Shown: one piece after another, positions 1 through 9,907 of the stretch
How the letters are laid out: each line of letters starts with the position of its first letter
Position numbering within the stretch: the first letter of the stretch is position 1
Made by a program: the position numbers and the translations under genes
The notes under the pieces: model-generated
Told to the model about the DNA's origin: nothing
The model's input: the letters and a program-made list of their open reading frames with translations, nothing else
Database searches by the model: none
From: Nocardia cyriacigeorgica
Lineage (GTDB): Bacteria; Actinomycetota; Actinomycetes; Mycobacteriales; Mycobacteriaceae
Length of the DNA stretch: 64,000 nt
Assembly (NCBI RefSeq): GCF_010868145.1
Contig: NZ_JAAGUY010000002.1
Coordinates: forward strand, 35,005-99,004
Direction of reading: 5' to 3'

Positions 1-47
1 GCCCGGCGCGTTATGCGCGGGGCGGCCTGGTTATCGAGCTGTTGCTA

Positions 48-1139
48 TCAGCCGATGTGCGCCGAAAGATCGGGGATCATCCGGTAGACCTCGGACTCCC
101 AGTTCCGCCAGTTGTGCACGCCGACGGGCGGGAAGCTGTAGGTCACGTTGCCCGCACCCAGCGTCATCATGCGGACCTGGAAGGCCCTGGTATTGACCAG
201 TGCCAGCGCCTCGAGCGGCATGCCCTGGACGATGTCCAGCGGCGCGGTGGCGTCGGCAGGGCCGGGCAGGCCGCTACCGGCGGCGATCCAGAGCCGCGTG
301 TTGTTGTCCTTGAGCCGCGGCGCGAACACGAACGGATCCATCCGCAGCCACTGCGGACCCCACGGCGGTGCCATGGCGTCGATGTTGTAGCCGCCCGCGC
401 TCAGCATGGCCATGCGTAGCGCCTCACGCATACCCGGCGCGGAATTGTTCAGGTAACCGGAGTAGGAGCCGGCGAAGCTGAACTGATCCGGGTGATAGGC
501 GGCCAATGTCAGGGCGGCGCTGCCACCCATCGACAGGCCGAAGACACCGTTGTTGTTCGGGTTGAAACCGAGCCGGTCACGCAGCGCCCAGCGCAGGTGC
601 TTGGTGAGGAAGGTTTCCCACTTGTAGGTGTTGGTCTTGCCAAGGGTCTCGGTCCAGCCGGACGACCCGGTCGCCGCGGAGCCGGAGGACGAACCCGAGG
701 ACGAGCCCGCCGAACCGGTGTTGAGGCCGAGGAAGTCGCTCGGGCCGTTCCAGTCGGCGTAGAAGCTCGACGGTCCACCCACGGGCATGACCACGTTGAT
801 GTTCCATTTGGTCAGCTCACGGACGACCTCGGTCTCGATCTCCCAGCCGTTCAGGTCGCCACGGGCCCGCATACCGTCAAGGGCGTACACGACCCGGCCG
901 GTATTGCCGTCCGCCGCGCGGAAGACGCGGGACTTGATCGGCCCCATCTCCGAGTCGACCCAGAAGTCGATCCCGGCGGGGTTGAATGCCGCCGATGCCG
1001 TCGCGCCGGGGCCTGCCACCGACGCCCCGAGCGGTAGCAGCACTGCCAGCGACATGAGCACCGATCGCTTCAACCAGGACCCTGCTCTTCGGACTCCCGG
1101 TCGGCCACCGTGCGCTCTGCGCGCGATCACGCCTCGCAT
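48..1139 (-). CDS. Antigen 85-like mycolyltransferase / esterase
   Basis: Exported alpha/beta-hydrolase of the antigen 85 family, which moves mycolates between trehalose monomycolate and arabinogalactan or trehalose outside the membrane. The start is ATG at 1139, with AAAGG about 10 bases upstream; this gives 363 residues. A basic N-terminus is followed by a hydrophobic signal segment ending near ATASA. The nucleophile elbow reads FGLSMGG and the C-terminal histidine lies in GVHNW, matching the Ser-Asp/Glu-His triad of the family. Odd points: a Ser/Gly-only stretch sits in the loop before TYKWETF, where mycobacterial Ag85 has a disulfide loop, and no cysteine is visible in the mature protein. 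It lies downstream of aftB, as fbpA does near Rv3804c. The family call is firm; acyl acceptor and paralogue identity are not. Confidence 0.88.
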   Translation of the reverse strand: MRGVIARRAHGGRPGVRRAGSWLKRSVLMSLAVLLPLGASVAGPGATASAAFNPAGIDFWVDSEMGPIKSRVFRAADGNTGRVVYALDGMRARGDLNGWEIETEVVRELTKWNINVVMPVGGPSSFYADWNGPSDFLGLNTGSAGSSSGSSSGSAATGSSGWTETLGKTNTYKWETFLTKHLRWALRDRLGFNPNNNGVFGLSMGGSAALTLAAYHPDQFSFAGSYSGYLNNSAPGMREALRMAMLSAGGYNIDAMAPPWGPQWLRMDPFVFAPRLKDNNTRLWIAAGSGLPGPADATAPLDIVQGMPLEALALVNTRAFQVRMMTLGAGNVTYSFPPVGVHNWRNWESEVYRMIPDLSAHIG

Positions 1140-1324
1140 GTGTTCTCGGCCTTTCGTCATGCGGCGGGTCGCCGCGTTCTTGGTGCCACCGTGCTCACGC
1201 CCACGTTTCGGGTAGAACACGGCGGGGTACCACGGCAGCCTAACCCGTGACCCATGCCGGAGCGTTATCAAAAAGAGACAAAGTGAGGCACGCCGCTTTG
1301 TTCACGACGCGCTCGACAACGCAC

Positions 1325-3304
1325 TCAGCGCGGTGGTTGTGGGTAGGGATCGACCAACCCGCAACGCTGGATCTCGTACTTGGGCACCCGATCAATACGG
1401 TACTTCGCAAAGCTCAGCGCGTTGCGGAGGTTGTGCTTGAACCGATCCCATGTCAGCTCGTCCCGGTAGGAGAGCATCAGCGCATGGGTCTGTGGGCACG
1501 CCATCGCGACCCTGGCCTGAGTCACCCATTTCTCGTCCAGATACCAGGGCATCCACGGCTTCTGGTCCACCATGCCGGTGTCGACGATGACCCAGTCCGG
1601 GAACAGGCTCTTGTCGTGGCCGATGCGGCCGTCGTCGAGCCGGTCGGTGTGCGCGGCCAGCGGATAGGCCAGGCCCATCGGGTCGATCACCCGCACGTCC
1701 AGCGGGACGTTCATGCTGGTCATGCCCAAATTCAGGAAGTAGACCGTATGCCCGGCGCCGTCCTCGGGGATGGGCTGCGGCGGGGGCGCGACGTACCAGA
1801 ACATGAACGACGGCGAATTCAGCAGCAGGCCGCCATTCGGATTGGCCATGATGTCGTTGACCATGGGCCGCATCCGGGCGTAGTCGAGGTAATCCTCGGC
1901 CAGGATCGGATGGTCGTGGCCGGTGTTGAGCACGTAGTAGACGCGTTCGTCGACGATGCCGGACGAGCTGATCTTGGTACCGGTCGTGATCGCGGTCGTG
2001 CCCATGGCGAACAGCGACCACACCACCGTGCCGACGACCGCGAGCGAGGTGACGGCGAAGGCGCCGCTGCTAGCGGAGACCGAGCGCAGCCCGCCCTCGG
2101 GCAGCCGCACCGGCAGCACCGCGACGGGGGCGATCAAGCAGAACAGCTGCGACAACAGCATCCGGCCGTGCATGAAGTCACCACCAACGCGCAGCGCGTA
2201 GATCGTCAGGATGACGCCGCTACCGAGCATCAGAGTGACGACAGCGCTCGGCGAGCGCAGCCAGGTACGGAACCGGACCGTCCACCGGACGCCTGCCTCC
2301 GTCGAGCTCTCCGCGGCCGCGGCCTTGTCGACGCCGACCCGCCCCGCCCGAGCCGCCACGATCCCGGCGACCAGCAGAATCAGCAGCGGCACCCACAGGG
2401 AGTACGGGTGGACCAGATCCCACAGATAGGTGAAACCCTGCTCCCATTTGGCGCCACCGGCATCCTTGGCCACCGCGGTGTTCGGGTACGGCAGACCGTA
2501 GTAGCCCATCCGCCAGATCTGGTAGCCCAGCGGCAGCAGACCCGCCACCGCGACGATGATCAACCGCAGCACGCTCGGGCGCAGCCGCGATTCGGGCATC
2601 GGCGCCAGGAAGATCATCATCAGCGCCAGACCGCCGACCAGAGTCATCTCCGGACGGATCAGCGGGGCGAGCCCGGCGAGGAACACCAGCCCGAACAGGC
2701 TCGGCACCCGCACCCGTTCGGCCTGACTCCACCACACCAGCAGCCAGAACAGCAGGCCGAGCCAGGCGATGACCAGGCCGCTCTCCAGACCGGAGGTCAC
2801 ATAGTCACGCGCGGGCGGGACCGCGATGTAGACCAGTGCGCCCGCGGGAAGCAGCAGCGCCGAGGACGTACCGCCCCACAGCCGCGCCGCGCCGAGCATG
2901 GCGAATACGATCGCCAGCACCGACAAGGTCATCGCGACGCCGAGCACCACATACTCCAGGCGCGCCTGGGTGAGCCAGCTGAAGAACCAGACGATGTAGG
3001 TCCATGCGGTACTTGTGTTGGTTTCGACCCGTTCGCCCGCGTTGAACACCGGGCCGTTGCCCGCGAGCAGATTGCGCACCGTGCGCAGCACGATCAGGCC
3101 GTCGTCGGCGATCCAGCGGCGTTGCCAGCCGCCGATCGCGAACAGTGTGGCGGTGAGCACCACCCCACCGACGAATGTGGCCCGGGATAGTCGGGTGAAA
3201 CGCGAAGCCGGGGCGGTCTGCTCTTCGGCAGCCGCCCGCTCCGCGTATTCGGTTCCGTCCACTCCCGCTACCAGCATCTCGTCAGGTGAGATAGACAGCG
3301 ACAC
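1325..3304 (-). CDS. aftB: Arabinofuranosyltransferase AftB (GT-C, cell-wall arabinan capping)
   Basis: Polytopic GT-C glycosyltransferase of 659 residues that would add terminal beta-1,2-arabinofuranose to arabinan from decaprenyl-phosphoarabinose outside the membrane. A short cytoplasmic N-terminus leads to TM1 and then the first extracytoplasmic loop with an acidic pair (WIADDGLI), the usual GT-C catalytic site. About ten hydrophobic segments and a soluble C-terminal domain follow. The start is GTG at 3304, with GGAG 7-8 bases upstream; it overlaps the 3' end of ubiA by 23 bases, so translation is probably coupled. An alternative ATG lies at 3277. Position after ubiA and before an Ag85 gene matches Rv3805c. 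The assignment rests on synteny and topology. Confidence 0.88.
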   Translation of the reverse strand: MSLSISPDEMLVAGVDGTEYAERAAAEEQTAPASRFTRLSRATFVGGVVLTATLFAIGGWQRRWIADDGLIVLRTVRNLLAGNGPVFNAGERVETNTSTAWTYIVWFFSWLTQARLEYVVLGVAMTLSVLAIVFAMLGAARLWGGTSSALLLPAGALVYIAVPPARDYVTSGLESGLVIAWLGLLFWLLVWWSQAERVRVPSLFGLVFLAGLAPLIRPEMTLVGGLALMMIFLAPMPESRLRPSVLRLIIVAVAGLLPLGYQIWRMGYYGLPYPNTAVAKDAGGAKWEQGFTYLWDLVHPYSLWVPLLILLVAGIVAARAGRVGVDKAAAAESSTEAGVRWTVRFRTWLRSPSAVVTLMLGSGVILTIYALRVGGDFMHGRMLLSQLFCLIAPVAVLPVRLPEGGLRSVSASSGAFAVTSLAVVGTVVWSLFAMGTTAITTGTKISSSGIVDERVYYVLNTGHDHPILAEDYLDYARMRPMVNDIMANPNGGLLLNSPSFMFWYVAPPPQPIPEDGAGHTVYFLNLGMTSMNVPLDVRVIDPMGLAYPLAAHTDRLDDGRIGHDKSLFPDWVIVDTGMVDQKPWMPWYLDEKWVTQARVAMACPQTHALMLSYRDELTWDRFKHNLRNALSFAKYRIDRVPKYEIQRCGLVDPYPQPPR

Positions 3305-4244
3305 CTACCGCTCCGATCCAGGCGATTGCGAGGAACTGGAGGATCCGATCCCCCAGTGCGATCTCTTCGGGTTCGCCGGCCTCGCCGCCATCGACGTCGA
3401 CCGCGTACCGCAGGACTGCGATGGTGAACGGCACCATCGAAATCGCGTACCAGATGGTTTCGTTCTTTTCGCCCTGCTGGAACGCCCACAGACCATAGAA
3501 GATCACCAGGCCGGTCGCCGCGAGGGTCCAGACAAAACGCAGGTAGGTGGGGGTGTAATACTCCAGCGACTTGCGGATCTTGGCGCCGGTGCCCAGCGCG
3601 ATCTGCAGTTCGGCGTAGCGCTTACCCGCCGCCATGAACAGCGAGCCGAACGCCATGACCAGCAGGAACCACTGTGACAGCTCGATATCGGCCGCCGCGC
3701 CACCGGCGACGGCGCGCAGCAGGAAGCCCGAGGACACGATGCAGATATCGAGCACGGCCTGGTGCTTGAGTCCGAAGCAGTAGGCGAGCTGGATGCCGAT
3801 GTAGACCGCCATCACGATCGCGAGCTGCCACGACGCCAGCAGCGAGCCGAGGATCGAACCGGTCAGCAGCACAACGGCCAGCATGTAAGCCAGGTTCACC
3901 GGCACCACGCCGGCGGCGATCGGGCGGTACCGCTTGGTCGGGTGGGCGCGGTCGGCTTCGACGTCCATCGAGTCGTTGACCAGATAGATACCGGAAGCCG
4001 CCATGCAGAACACGACGAAGGCGATCGCGACGTGCCCGAGGACCGAGGCATCGCTCAGTACGTCGGGGCCCGCGGCCAGTGGCGCGGCGAGCACAAGGAC
4101 GTTCTTGACCCACTGACGCGGCCGGACCGCCTTGATCAGGCCACCGGCCAGAGTCTTGGGCGGGCCCTTGACGACGGCTTCGGCCAGATCGGCGCCGGTC
4201 GGCTCTTCACTCATCTCAACCAAGGCCTTTTCTCGAGCGGTCAC
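3282..4244 (-). CDS. ubiA: Decaprenyl-phosphate phosphoribosyltransferase (DPPR synthase)
   Basis: UbiA-superfamily membrane prenyltransferase, 320 residues. It would transfer 5-phosphoribose from PRPP to decaprenyl phosphate, the first committed step toward the arabinan donor DPA. Visible motifs are the first Asp-rich loop NDSMDVEADRAHPTKRYRP and the later loop with YCFGLKHQ, separated by the multiple TM helices of the family. GTG at 4244 overlaps the TGA of the upstream PAP2 gene (GTGA), which favours this start. An ATG at 4214 with AAAAGG ten bases upstream is an alternative. Neighbours (glfT2, PAP2, aftB) match Rv3806c in the arabinogalactan cluster, so this role is preferred over quinone or heme prenylation. 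Confidence 0.92.
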   Translation of the reverse strand: MTAREKALVEMSEEPTGADLAEAVVKGPPKTLAGGLIKAVRPRQWVKNVLVLAAPLAAGPDVLSDASVLGHVAIAFVVFCMAASGIYLVNDSMDVEADRAHPTKRYRPIAAGVVPVNLAYMLAVVLLTGSILGSLLASWQLAIVMAVYIGIQLAYCFGLKHQAVLDICIVSSGFLLRAVAGGAAADIELSQWFLLVMAFGSLFMAAGKRYAELQIALGTGAKIRKSLEYYTPTYLRFVWTLAATGLVIFYGLWAFQQGEKNETIWYAISMVPFTIAVLRYAVDVDGGEAGEPEEIALGDRILQFLAIAWIGAVGVAVYLT

Positions 4245-4858
4245 TGTTTCCGGGCCCGTCGTCGCTCACGTCGCGAAGCGAGTCGCTTCTCAGTACCGAG
4301 CAGCGCGGCAGCGGACGCGGCACCGAGCGCGGAACCGGCGAGCACGTCCGAGGGATAGTGCACCCCGAGAACGACCCGGGACAGCACCATCGGAGGGACG
4401 AGCACCGCAGGCAAGGGTAGCCCGGTCAATCGGCCGAGCAACACCGCAGCGGCCGCGGTGGAGGTCGCATGCGAGGACGGAAAGCTCAGTTTGCTCGGTG
4501 TCGACACGTTGACCTGCACCGATGGATCGTTCGGACGCGGGCGGCGGACAACCCGCTTGATCACGATCGAGGCCGCGTGCGCGCCGACCGCACCGACCGC
4601 GACCCCCGCCCACTGCCTGCGCCGCGGCTTGTCGACCAGCCAGCCCGCGGCAGCGATACCGACCCAGCCGAGCGCGTGCTCACCGAAGTGCGACATCCCA
4701 CGTGCCGCCGAGACCACGGCAGGATTGCTGCCGATGGTGGCCTGCACAGCGTTGATGATCGCGACCTCGGGCGGGACCTCCACGTATTCGCCGCTGCAGG
4801 CGCAGTCGCCACCGCAGCCCTCGTCGACCAGCTCGACCTGGGGCAGGCTCGGGTTCAT
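4241..4858 (-). CDS. PAP2-family phosphatase (Rv3807c-like, arabinan precursor pathway)
   Basis: Membrane phosphatase of 205 residues. All three PAP2 signature motifs are present: KRVVRRPRP, FPSSHAT, and SRVVLGVHYPSD. ATG at 4858 lies five bases after the glfT2 stop; the longer upstream open frame runs through glfT2 and is not the gene. The N-terminus carries a Cys/Gly cluster (CGGDCAC), unusual for this family and possibly metal-binding. It sits between glfT2 and ubiA, so the likely role is dephosphorylation of decaprenylphosphoryl-5-phosphoribose to the ribose form, as proposed for Rv3807c. The substrate is inferred from context; the phosphatase fold is clear. Confidence 0.85.
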   Translation of the reverse strand: MNPSLPQVELVDEGCGGDCACSGEYVEVPPEVAIINAVQATIGSNPAVVSAARGMSHFGEHALGWVGIAAAGWLVDKPRRRQWAGVAVGAVGAHAASIVIKRVVRRPRPNDPSVQVNVSTPSKLSFPSSHATSTAAAAVLLGRLTGLPLPAVLVPPMVLSRVVLGVHYPSDVLAGSALGAASAAALLGTEKRLASRRERRRARKQ

Positions 4859-4863
4859 CGCGT

Positions 4864-6798
4864 TCACTTCTCGGTTCCGTTCTGACTGACGCCGAAGGTC
4901 TTCTCCCATGCCGCTGCGCTGGTCAGCTCGGCATGCGCGGCCCGGTAACGCTGCTGCATCTCCGGGAAGCGGGCCGTGAGCTCCTTGCGCAGCCGCAGCG
5001 CTTCTTTGAACAGGGCGGCCGCCTTGCGCGGGTCGCGCTTGCGGTAGACGACGCCGCGGCCGTCGGCGGTCGTCACGGTGACACCGTCGACCTGGGAGAG
5101 CAGGAACCACCGTGCATCCAGTGTCGGCACGTTCAACTGCGGGGTCTCGTGGTTGGCCGGATCGGCCTTGCGGAAGTTGTGCACCACGCCCTTGGCCAGG
5201 CGCGCCACCTTGGCGAGCGGATTGCCCGGCTCGCCGACCGCACCGACACTGTGGTGGCTGGGCAGCGGCAGTTCCGTCGACGACGGCAGCACCACCGCGT
5301 CCGGGTACTCCTTGCGCATCGCGTGAATCTTGCCGAGGGCACTCGGCAGTAGATCGAACAGTCCTTCGGGGCCTGCGAGGAAGTCGCGGATCGCCTCGTT
5401 CTGGATCGCGACCGTTGAGTACTCGAGGCACAGCAGGTGCTTCAGGGTGGCCTTGACCGTGTTCACGATCATCGGCTTGCCGTCACCCGGCAGATGCAGC
5501 GAGGCGACGACCAGGCGGTTACGCAGGTGGAAGTAGGCCTGCCAGTCGATGGCGTCGTCCTTGTCGGACCACGCCATATGCCACACCGCCGCACCGGGCA
5601 GGGTGACGGTCGGGTATCCGGCCACGCGGGCCCGCAAGCCGTACTCGACGTCGTCCCATTTCAGGAACAGCGGAAGCGGCTGACCGATCTCCTCGGCGAC
5701 CTGACGCGGGATGACGCAGGTCCACCAGCCGTTGAAGTCGACGTCGATACGCCGGTGCAGCAGCTTGGAGTTGTCCCGGTCGCGCAGCGGGTACTTGGAG
5801 AAATCGTGGTCGTATTCGACATTCGGCGCGGCGGTCCACATGAAGATGCCGCGGTCGACGACCTCACCCATGGTGTGCAGATGCGAGCGTTCCTGCAGGT
5901 TGAGCATCTGCCCGCCGACCAGGATCGGCGATTTGGCGAACCGGGCGAAGGCCAGCGAACGCAGGATCGAATCGGGTTCGATCTCGATATCGTCGTCCAT
6001 GTAGACGATGTACTGCGCGTCGGTGGTCTTCAGCGCCTCGTACATGACCCGGCTGTAACCGCCGGAACCACCGAGGTTGGGCTGGTCGTGGATGGCGAGC
6101 CGATCGCCGAGCACCGCAGCGGCCTCGGCGAAACCGGGTTCGTCGACCACCTTGCGGTTGCCCTGATCGGGAATGATCACGGCTTTCATCTGATCGAGCA
6201 CCAGCGGATCGGAGCCGAGCGCCTCGAGTGTCTTCACCGCATCGGTCGGACGGTTGAAGGTCGGCATGCCTACCGCGATGCTGCCGTCACCGGGCGCCTC
6301 GACCGGGGCGTACCAGCCGCCCGCCAGCAGGGTGACCGCCGTGTCGGTGGTGATGTCGAACCAGATCCAGCCGCCGTCCTCGAACGGAGCCAGCTCGGTC
6401 TCGAACTCGACGAACACCGAATCGGTGCCCGGCTCGACGGCGAACTCCCGGCCCTGTACGTGGATGCGGGAACCGTCGGCCTTGGAGCGGTAGACGTCGA
6501 CACGGCCGTGACCAGCCAGTTCCAGCCGCAGCACCACCGAGCTCAGGATGCTCCATCGACGCCAGTAGCTGGCGGGCAGCGCGTTGAAGTAGGTGCAGAA
6601 CGACACCTCCGACTCCGCGCCGATCGACAGCGAGGTACGGGTCGGCGCGTGCGCGCGACGGGCGTTGGTCGGCGATTCCTCCAGGTAGAGGGTCCGCACG
6701 TCCAGCGGCTCACCCGGCCGAGGCAGGATGATGCGTTGTAGCAACGCCTTCGCTCGGGTCTCGGTCGTCATCTCTTCCAGAATCGGTTGCGAGGTCAT
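4864..6798 (-). CDS. glfT2: Galactofuranosyltransferase GlfT2 (galactan polymerase)
   Basis: GT2-family enzyme of 644 residues that polymerises the galactan of arabinogalactan, alternating beta-1,5 and beta-1,6 Galf from UDP-Galf at the inner membrane face. An N-terminal beta-sandwich region (about 1-170) precedes the GT-A domain. The metal-binding DDD (268-270, YMDDDIEIEP) and the downstream WDDVEYGLR acceptor/base motif are intact, and a C-terminal helical region follows. ATG at 6798 has AGGGAA just upstream. It follows glf by 44 bases and leads into PAP2, as in Rv3808c. Length is close to the mycobacterial enzyme (about 637 residues). Confidence 0.95.
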   Translation of the reverse strand: MTSQPILEEMTTETRAKALLQRIILPRPGEPLDVRTLYLEESPTNARRAHAPTRTSLSIGAESEVSFCTYFNALPASYWRRWSILSSVVLRLELAGHGRVDVYRSKADGSRIHVQGREFAVEPGTDSVFVEFETELAPFEDGGWIWFDITTDTAVTLLAGGWYAPVEAPGDGSIAVGMPTFNRPTDAVKTLEALGSDPLVLDQMKAVIIPDQGNRKVVDEPGFAEAAAVLGDRLAIHDQPNLGGSGGYSRVMYEALKTTDAQYIVYMDDDIEIEPDSILRSLAFARFAKSPILVGGQMLNLQERSHLHTMGEVVDRGIFMWTAAPNVEYDHDFSKYPLRDRDNSKLLHRRIDVDFNGWWTCVIPRQVAEEIGQPLPLFLKWDDVEYGLRARVAGYPTVTLPGAAVWHMAWSDKDDAIDWQAYFHLRNRLVVASLHLPGDGKPMIVNTVKATLKHLLCLEYSTVAIQNEAIRDFLAGPEGLFDLLPSALGKIHAMRKEYPDAVVLPSSTELPLPSHHSVGAVGEPGNPLAKVARLAKGVVHNFRKADPANHETPQLNVPTLDARWFLLSQVDGVTVTTADGRGVVYRKRDPRKAAALFKEALRLRKELTARFPEMQQRYRAAHAELTSAAAWEKTFGVSQNGTEK

Positions 6799-6842
6799 TC
6801 GTTCCCTGTGGTCGCTTGGCCGGACATGCCTGCTAGGCGCGA

Positions 6843-8246
<1,404 letters not shown>

Positions 8247-8266
8247 TCAGCCGGCGGTGGGTCCGC

Positions 8267-8917
8267 TCACTGGTACGGGTACTGCCCATACATCGGCGCG
8301 GCGACAGCCGGTGTGCGGGGGGCGCGGATCCAGCGGCCGGTGGCGCTGAGGGAGGCCAGGATCAGGACGGCGGCCACCAGGGCGAGGTCGATGAACATCG
8401 GGCCGACGACGGTACCGATAACGCTGATCGCCCACGCGATGTTGATCAGCGCCAGGACGCTGGCGATGATGACCGTAACGCGGCCGAACTTGGTGCGGCA
8501 CAACAGCAGCAGGCCGCCGAGCAGCATGAGGAAGGCGATGAAGCCGGTCAGCCACAGCATCATGTCGGCGGTGTTCTGCGTGAAATCGAGGTCGATATCG
8601 ATATCACTGCGGGAACCGCTGCTGCTGCCGCCGCCCCCACGCCGGCGCGCGCCACTCATCACCGGCGCGCCGAGCTCGTTGGACAACTGCACCGCGCGGA
8701 AGACGCCCCAGACATAGAGGCCGCCGCAGATCAGCGCCAGAATTCCTGCCGTGATACCCGTTCCGCCGCTTGCCGATTGCTGCGGCTGGGGCGGCGGGTA
8801 GTACCCGGGCGGCTGGCCGTACGCAGGCGGCGCGCCGTATCCGGGTGGCGGCCCGTAGCCGGGCTGCGCGGGGTATCCGGGCTGACCCTGACCCGGATGA
8901 CCATATGGATAACTCAT
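8267..8917 (-). CDS. Small membrane protein with Pro/Gly/Tyr-rich N-terminus
   Basis: I do not recognise a named family. The first ~50 residues are a cytoplasmic-looking, Pro/Gly/Tyr-rich repeat region (PGYG, PPGY), common in actinobacterial membrane proteins. About four hydrophobic helices follow: one starting GITAGILALICGG, one MLWLTGFIAFLML, and two near the C-terminus. A polar linker rich in Arg, Gly and Ser lies between helices 1 and 2. The ATG at 8917 has a strong purine-rich RBS (GGGGGGAGAG) upstream. It is a single-gene unit between glf and the TipA-like regulator; nothing in the sequence indicates a function. Confidence 0.7.
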   Translation of the reverse strand: MSYPYGHPGQGQPGYPAQPGYGPPPGYGAPPAYGQPPGYYPPPQPQQSASGGTGITAGILALICGGLYVWGVFRAVQLSNELGAPVMSGARRRGGGGSSSGSRSDIDIDLDFTQNTADMMLWLTGFIAFLMLLGGLLLLCRTKFGRVTVIIASVLALINIAWAISVIGTVVGPMFIDLALVAAVLILASLSATGRWIRAPRTPAVAAPMYGQYPYQ

Positions 8918-9052
8918 GGGACTCTCCCCCCTCTCGATGTCGGCGGAACTCTACCGCGCGCCGCCGACAGGCAGCCAGCGGAAGACGCCCGCACGCGGGA
9001 GGTTCCCCGTGCGGGCGTCGTCGAAACAACGATGGGTCGGCACCGTCGGCGG

Positions 9053-9826
9053 CTAGCGGAGGTTGCGCTCCGCGTAGATCCGCATGGCGTCACGGATGAG
9101 TTCGGCCGTGCCCGCGCCGTGCACGTCGTAGTTCGCCGCGAATCGCGGGTCGGCGACGTACATCTCGCCGAGGCCGGCGAAATGGTCGGCGCCCGGGCGC
9201 TTGCCCTGTGAGCCGCCCGTCACCCAGTCGTAGTGGCGCGCGGTGATGGCCTGCACCTCATCACTACCGGGGTCGAGACCTGCCGCGCGGGCCCTGCCGA
9301 AGTCGGCGGCGATATCGAGCTGGGCCTGCTGGAAGGCCTGCTTGTCGGCGGCGCCCAGCGAACGCCACCACCGGTCTCCGCTCTCGTAGGCCTCTTTGCC
9401 CCACCGCTCGATGACCTCGTCCTTGTACTGGGTGTGGTCGAACCCGTCGAAAACTTCTGCTGCCACGAGCTTTTCACCTCTTTCCATTTTCTGCAGCGTG
9501 GAGTTCACCGACTCGATCCGACGCCGGATCCGATCCTGTTCCTGCCGGAGCAGTTCCAGGTGCGTATGCAGTGCAGCGGTGGTGTCCTGTTGACCCGCGA
9601 GGACGTCGCCGATGACCGGTAGGCCGAGGCCGAGTTCTCGCAGCAGCAGGATGCGTTGCAACCGCACGAGGGAATCCTGGTCGTAGTAGCGGTACCCGTT
9701 GGTCCCGATCCGGCTCGGCGGCAGCAGCCCGAGCTCGCCGTAGTGGCGCAGCGTGCGACTGGTGGTACCGGCCGCCTTGGCCAGATCCTGAATGGACCAT
9801 TCACCGGTCCGGGTGCCCGTCCCCAT
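9053..9826 (-). CDS. MerR-family regulator with TipAS drug-binding domain
   Basis: Transcriptional activator of 257 residues. The N-terminal MerR winged helix (about 9-78) shows the typical TSRTLRHYGELGLLPPSR and GYRYYDQ segments. A coiled-coil dimerisation helix runs about 80-115. The C-terminal ~140 residues (YKDEVIERWG to the end) resemble the TipAS antibiotic-recognition domain, which binds thiopeptides and related compounds in TipAL. ATG at 9826. A MerR-type dyad lies immediately upstream (9871-9885) in a stretched promoter, so self-activation is likely. Whether a short domain-only product is also made, as for tipAS, cannot be told from sequence. Confidence 0.85.
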   Translation of the reverse strand: MGTGTRTGEWSIQDLAKAAGTTSRTLRHYGELGLLPPSRIGTNGYRYYDQDSLVRLQRILLLRELGLGLPVIGDVLAGQQDTTAALHTHLELLRQEQDRIRRRIESVNSTLQKMERGEKLVAAEVFDGFDHTQYKDEVIERWGKEAYESGDRWWRSLGAADKQAFQQAQLDIAADFGRARAAGLDPGSDEVQAITARHYDWVTGGSQGKRPGADHFAGLGEMYVADPRFAANYDVHGAGTAELIRDAMRIYAERNLR

Positions 9827-9870
9827 GACCTGACTCCTTCCTTGTCGAGGCGGTGCAACCAGCTTGCAAG

Positions 9871-9891
9871 TTGACGCTACGTCAAGGTCAA
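9871..9891 (-). promoter_or_regulatory. MerR-type operator/promoter for the TipA-like gene
   Basis: Read on the minus strand, a -35-like TTGACC (9891-9886) is followed by TTGACGTAGCGTCAA (9885-9871), a 6-3-6 inverted repeat. MerR-family operators sit in the spacer of promoters with 19-20 bp spacing, and a 19-nt spacer ends at about 9867, before a poor -10 (CAAGCT). The site is 45 bases upstream of the regulator start, so autoregulation is the simplest reading. The dyad is seen directly; the promoter elements are inferred. Confidence 0.6.
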
Positions 9892-9907
9892 GAGTTGTTT
9901 CAGTGTG

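Noticed and set aside
1247..3190. Long open frame (647 codons) on the plus strand
   Set aside because: Antisense to aftB, full of His/Arg/Gln/Pro as in mirror frames of GC-rich genes, no RBS or domain.
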